Shown here piece after piece: positions 40,900 to 42,121 of a stretch of 42,121 nucleotides of DNA (within the stretch, counting starts at the first letter, position 1; each line of letters starts with the position of its first letter). Location: positions 1 to 42,121 of the forward strand of contig JALOTL010000026.1 of the NCBI GenBank assembly GCA_025457915.1, given 5' to 3'. Below the pieces are notes generated by a model that did no database searches, was not told the DNA's origin, and was given only the letters and a program-made list of their open reading frames with translations. The position numbers and the translations under genes are program-made. Source of the stretch: Spirochaetota bacterium (lineage in GTDB: Bacteria > Spirochaetota > UBA4802 > UBA5550).

Positions 40900-40948
40900 C
40901 CAGGAGTCATCAGCCTTGCGGCGGTTTCGGTGAACTCCATCACCGATG
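40900..40948 (-). promoter_or_regulatory. Fluoride riboswitch aptamer B (crcB motif), upstream of aptamer A
   Basis: Minus strand: CGGTGATGGAGTTCACCG, linker AAACC, hairpin GCC-GCAA-GGC and TGATGACTCC. The pseudoknot GGAGT (40938-40934) with ACTCC (40907-40903) is perfect. AACCGCC (40926-40920) is also perfectly complementary to GGCGGTT (40880-40874) just downstream, an alternative pairing that would undo the aptamer. A terminator follows, then aptamer A, so this is a tandem arrangement. Confidence 0.9.
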
Positions 40949-41022
40949 CTTGATACTATTTTGTTATAATAAAAATATACTAACGTGCTTAATAATGCAA
41001 TAAACAATATATTATCCCATTA

Positions 41023-41067
41023 AGTCAAGTTGTAAAATATTAATTTATGCCTAAATTTAATTTGACT
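41023..41067. promoter_or_regulatory. Divergent promoter -35 boxes between the minus and plus fluoride aptamers
   Basis: TTGACT occurs on the minus strand at 41028-41023 and on the plus strand at 41062-41067. The minus-strand -10 is uncertain (TTTATT 18 bases on, or the A/T-rich TATTATAAC nearer to aptamer B). On the plus strand TAATGA at 41083-41088 is a candidate, just ahead of aptamer C. The region is very A/T-rich, so the exact boxes are tentative. Confidence 0.4.
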
Positions 41068-41097
41068 TTCATCTATTTTTTTTAATGAAATAATAAA

Positions 41098-41147
41098 TGG
41101 CGATGGAGTTCGCCTTGTAACCGCGTATCTCCGCTAATAACTCCTAC
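41098..41147 (+). promoter_or_regulatory. Fluoride riboswitch aptamer C, plus strand, no fluoride gene visible downstream
   Basis: TGGCGATGGAGTTCGCC, linker TTGTAACC, hairpin GCG-TATCTC-CGC and TAATAACTCCTAC reproduce the crcB-motif order, with GGAGT to ACTCC pseudoknot complementarity intact. The linker is two bases longer than in aptamers A and B. It points away from the antiporter. Its nearest downstream frame is a 139-codon gene of unknown function starting 300 bases on. Confidence 0.85.
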
Positions 41148-41321
41148 ATTGAAAAATTATTAAACTATACTTCGGAAAAATTCCCGGAATTGATTCCCGA
41201 GAATAATGGTTTTTTTATTTATGGTGCAGTATCAATCATGATTACATGAATTTCATTCAGCTATTATTTTTGTTATAATAATAGGATAAAAAAATCAGGG
41301 TATAAATCCGCATCAACCATT
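41148..41321 (+). other. A/T-rich gap after aptamer C with a possible terminator
   Basis: No gene is visible. CTTCGGAA can pair with TTCCCGAG (one mismatch) around the inner palindrome AATTCC-C-GGAATT (about 41170-41198), with TTTTTTT eight bases further on. This could be the expression platform of aptamer C, although the T run is farther from the stem than usual. Confidence 0.35.
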
Positions 41322-41436
41322 GAAAATAAGGGAACATCTAATAATCAAATCAGGATGTTCCCTTGCGGTCATTTTTAATGTATAAATTAAATTTTTTCAG
41401 CGGTTTTATAATGAAAAATCTAATTTATAGAGGTAT
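41322..41436 (-). repeat. Two-hairpin palindromic repeat, family C, copy 2 (inverted)
   Basis: The reverse complement of this stretch matches 3840-3956 over its length. The long stem is AAGGGAACATC (41328-41338) with GATGTTCCCTT (41354-41364), 11 bp without mismatch. The second hairpin is at 41383-41427. Compared with copy 1, the second pair of the first stem changes from G-C to A-T on both sides. It separates aptamer C from the next plus-strand gene. Confidence 0.7.
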
Positions 41437-41448
41437 CCATAAACGACT

Positions 41449-41868
41449 TTGATAAAAAAACATGATATGAATAAAAAAATAACAGCGATTCGAATGGCTG
41501 CATATAAAACCCTTCACCTGGTATTCGTTAAACATATCACCCTCGACAGGTATATGATCGTGGAATCGGAAAATGACGGCGGTACGCCCGTACTTGCGGA
41601 TTATCTTTCATTTCACCAACATGAAGCACTGATCCGAGTCAAGGACGTCGGCAGTAATGTCATCTATCTCCTCAGTCCCGAACAATTCAGGAAGTCTCTG
41701 ATCGATACGATGATGAAACAAGATCCTTTAATTGAAGAAAAATTACGCTTATGGTTTCCTTTCCTGTGGAATGAGGAAACCGGAGATGATTCCGGAAGGT
41801 ATGATTCAATTCTTAGGCAATTAAATGAACTTTCAGAAATATATGAAAATTCCGGGAAGGAAAAATAA
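41449..41868 (+). CDS. Protein of unknown function, 133-139 residues
   Basis: A hydrophilic protein without signal peptide or clear motif. It reads MNKKITAIRMAAYKTLHLVF from the ATG at 41467; a TTG at 41449 would add six residues. Neither start has a good ribosome site. The middle contains GGTPVLADYLSFHQHEALIRV and the C-terminus LRLWFPFLWNEETGDDSGRYDSILRQLNEL. I recognise no family. It lies 300 bases downstream of fluoride aptamer C, beyond a family C repeat, so it may or may not be under fluoride control. Being A/T-rich like its surroundings, it may be part of a recently acquired segment. Confidence 0.5.
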   Translation: MIKKHDMNKKITAIRMAAYKTLHLVFVKHITLDRYMIVESENDGGTPVLADYLSFHQHEALIRVKDVGSNVIYLLSPEQFRKSLIDTMMKQDPLIEEKLRLWFPFLWNEETGDDSGRYDSILRQLNELSEIYENSGKEK

Positions 41869-42083
41869 ATTTTATAAAAAATCGTTCAACCGATATAAAA
41901 ACATTCCTTGAGCGTAATAAACATCAAGCCTGGTAATATTAATAGAACTATTTCAGGCTATATATATTACCCTTGATTTTTGATTTTATATTTTTAAATG
42001 TTTAATCCCTGCTTCCCCCCGCCGTGAATGAAAAATATTGAAATAAACCCGTCCATCAGGGCATCTTTATGCAGGAGTTCGCG
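41869..42083. other. A/T-rich intergenic stretch, nothing recognised
   Basis: I see no gene, tRNA or convincing terminator here. It is short of G and C except near its right end, where AGGAG at 42073-42077 serves the next start codon. Confidence 0.4.
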
Positions 42084-42121
42084 ATGTTATGTTCCGATAA
42101 ATATAATGGGCTGAGGCGGCA
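42084..42121 (+). CDS. Possible start of a gene cut by the right edge
   Basis: An ATG at 42084 follows AGGAG with six bases between, an ideal spacing, and the frame is open to the edge (MLCSDKYNGLRR). Only 12 codons are visible, so the product cannot be named. Confidence 0.3.
   Translation, partial: MLCSDKYNGLRR

Noticed and set aside
40735-41007. 90-codon minus-strand frame covering the aptamers
   Set aside because: It spans both fluoride aptamers and the terminator, which explain the sequence better. The translation shows no protein-like pattern.
1-42121. tRNA or rRNA genes
   Set aside because: I looked through the intergenic regions for the T-loop GTTCGAATC-type signature and CCA-type ends and found none.

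Overview
The window looks like chromosomal DNA from a Gram-negative (diderm) bacterium. Two LolA-type lipoprotein carriers, a FadL-type porin, another outer-membrane barrel and several secreted TPR proteins imply an outer membrane. An ADP-forming acyl-CoA synthetase and a short ThiC suggest an anaerobic or fermentative life. A spirochaete-like lineage is my best guess (MptE/DUF115, SpoIIE-type phosphatase and HDOD proteins together), but no marker here settles the phylum. Most genes use AGG/AGA for arginine; the fluoride block at the right end does not.

Layout, left to right. 1-3517 (minus): methyltransferase-like protein, aroA, aroH, a LolA-like protein and the start of rsmE, tightly packed. 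3518-6133 (plus): a long structured leader without a recognisable TPP riboswitch, thiC, and a WecG/TagA glycosyltransferase. 6137-7654 (minus): GAF-PP2C phosphatase and a small zinc-ribbon protein. 8146-9818 (plus): promoter, folded leader, FadL-like porin, terminator. 9850-12800: an accessory zone with a YefM/YoeB toxin-antitoxin pair, three families of palindromic repeats, two 78-bp tandem arrays and a small GIY-YIG nuclease gene between arrays. 12904-16077: LolA, outer-membrane barrel, ComEC with a degenerate C-terminal domain. 16105-21989: an ATPase-like/HDOD regulator, an MptE-like (DUF115) protein, and a trio of envelope proteins. 22045-27286 (minus): EF-G, TPR protein, MntP, a membrane protein and a glycosyltransferase. 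27441-29276 (plus): ABC-F ATPase. 29281-31380 (minus): acyl-CoA synthetase. 31767-33383 (plus): a 55-residue lipoprotein with its own promoter and terminator, then a CapA-like protein. 33337-36127 (minus): RtcA-like protein, serS, HIT protein.

The most striking part is 36197-41147. Two fluoride-riboswitch aptamers lie in tandem on the minus strand ahead of a CPA2-type cation/proton antiporter gene. Directly behind it come enolase (the classic fluoride-inhibited enzyme), a two-helix membrane protein and a dynamin-like GTPase. A third, divergent fluoride aptamer sits on the plus strand only about 150 bp away, with no fluoride gene visible downstream. The antiporter and enolase use mostly CGN arginine codons (26 of 32 read), unlike thiC (8 of 27), which suggests they were acquired by transfer. 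I read this as a fluoride-defence operon; its extension to the membrane protein and dynamin is inferred from spacing alone.

A mobile-looking two-hairpin repeat occurs in the thiC leader, in inverted orientation next to the orphan riboswitch, and as a half-copy beside the toxin-antitoxin promoter. Its stems change on both sides, so folding of the element appears to be maintained.
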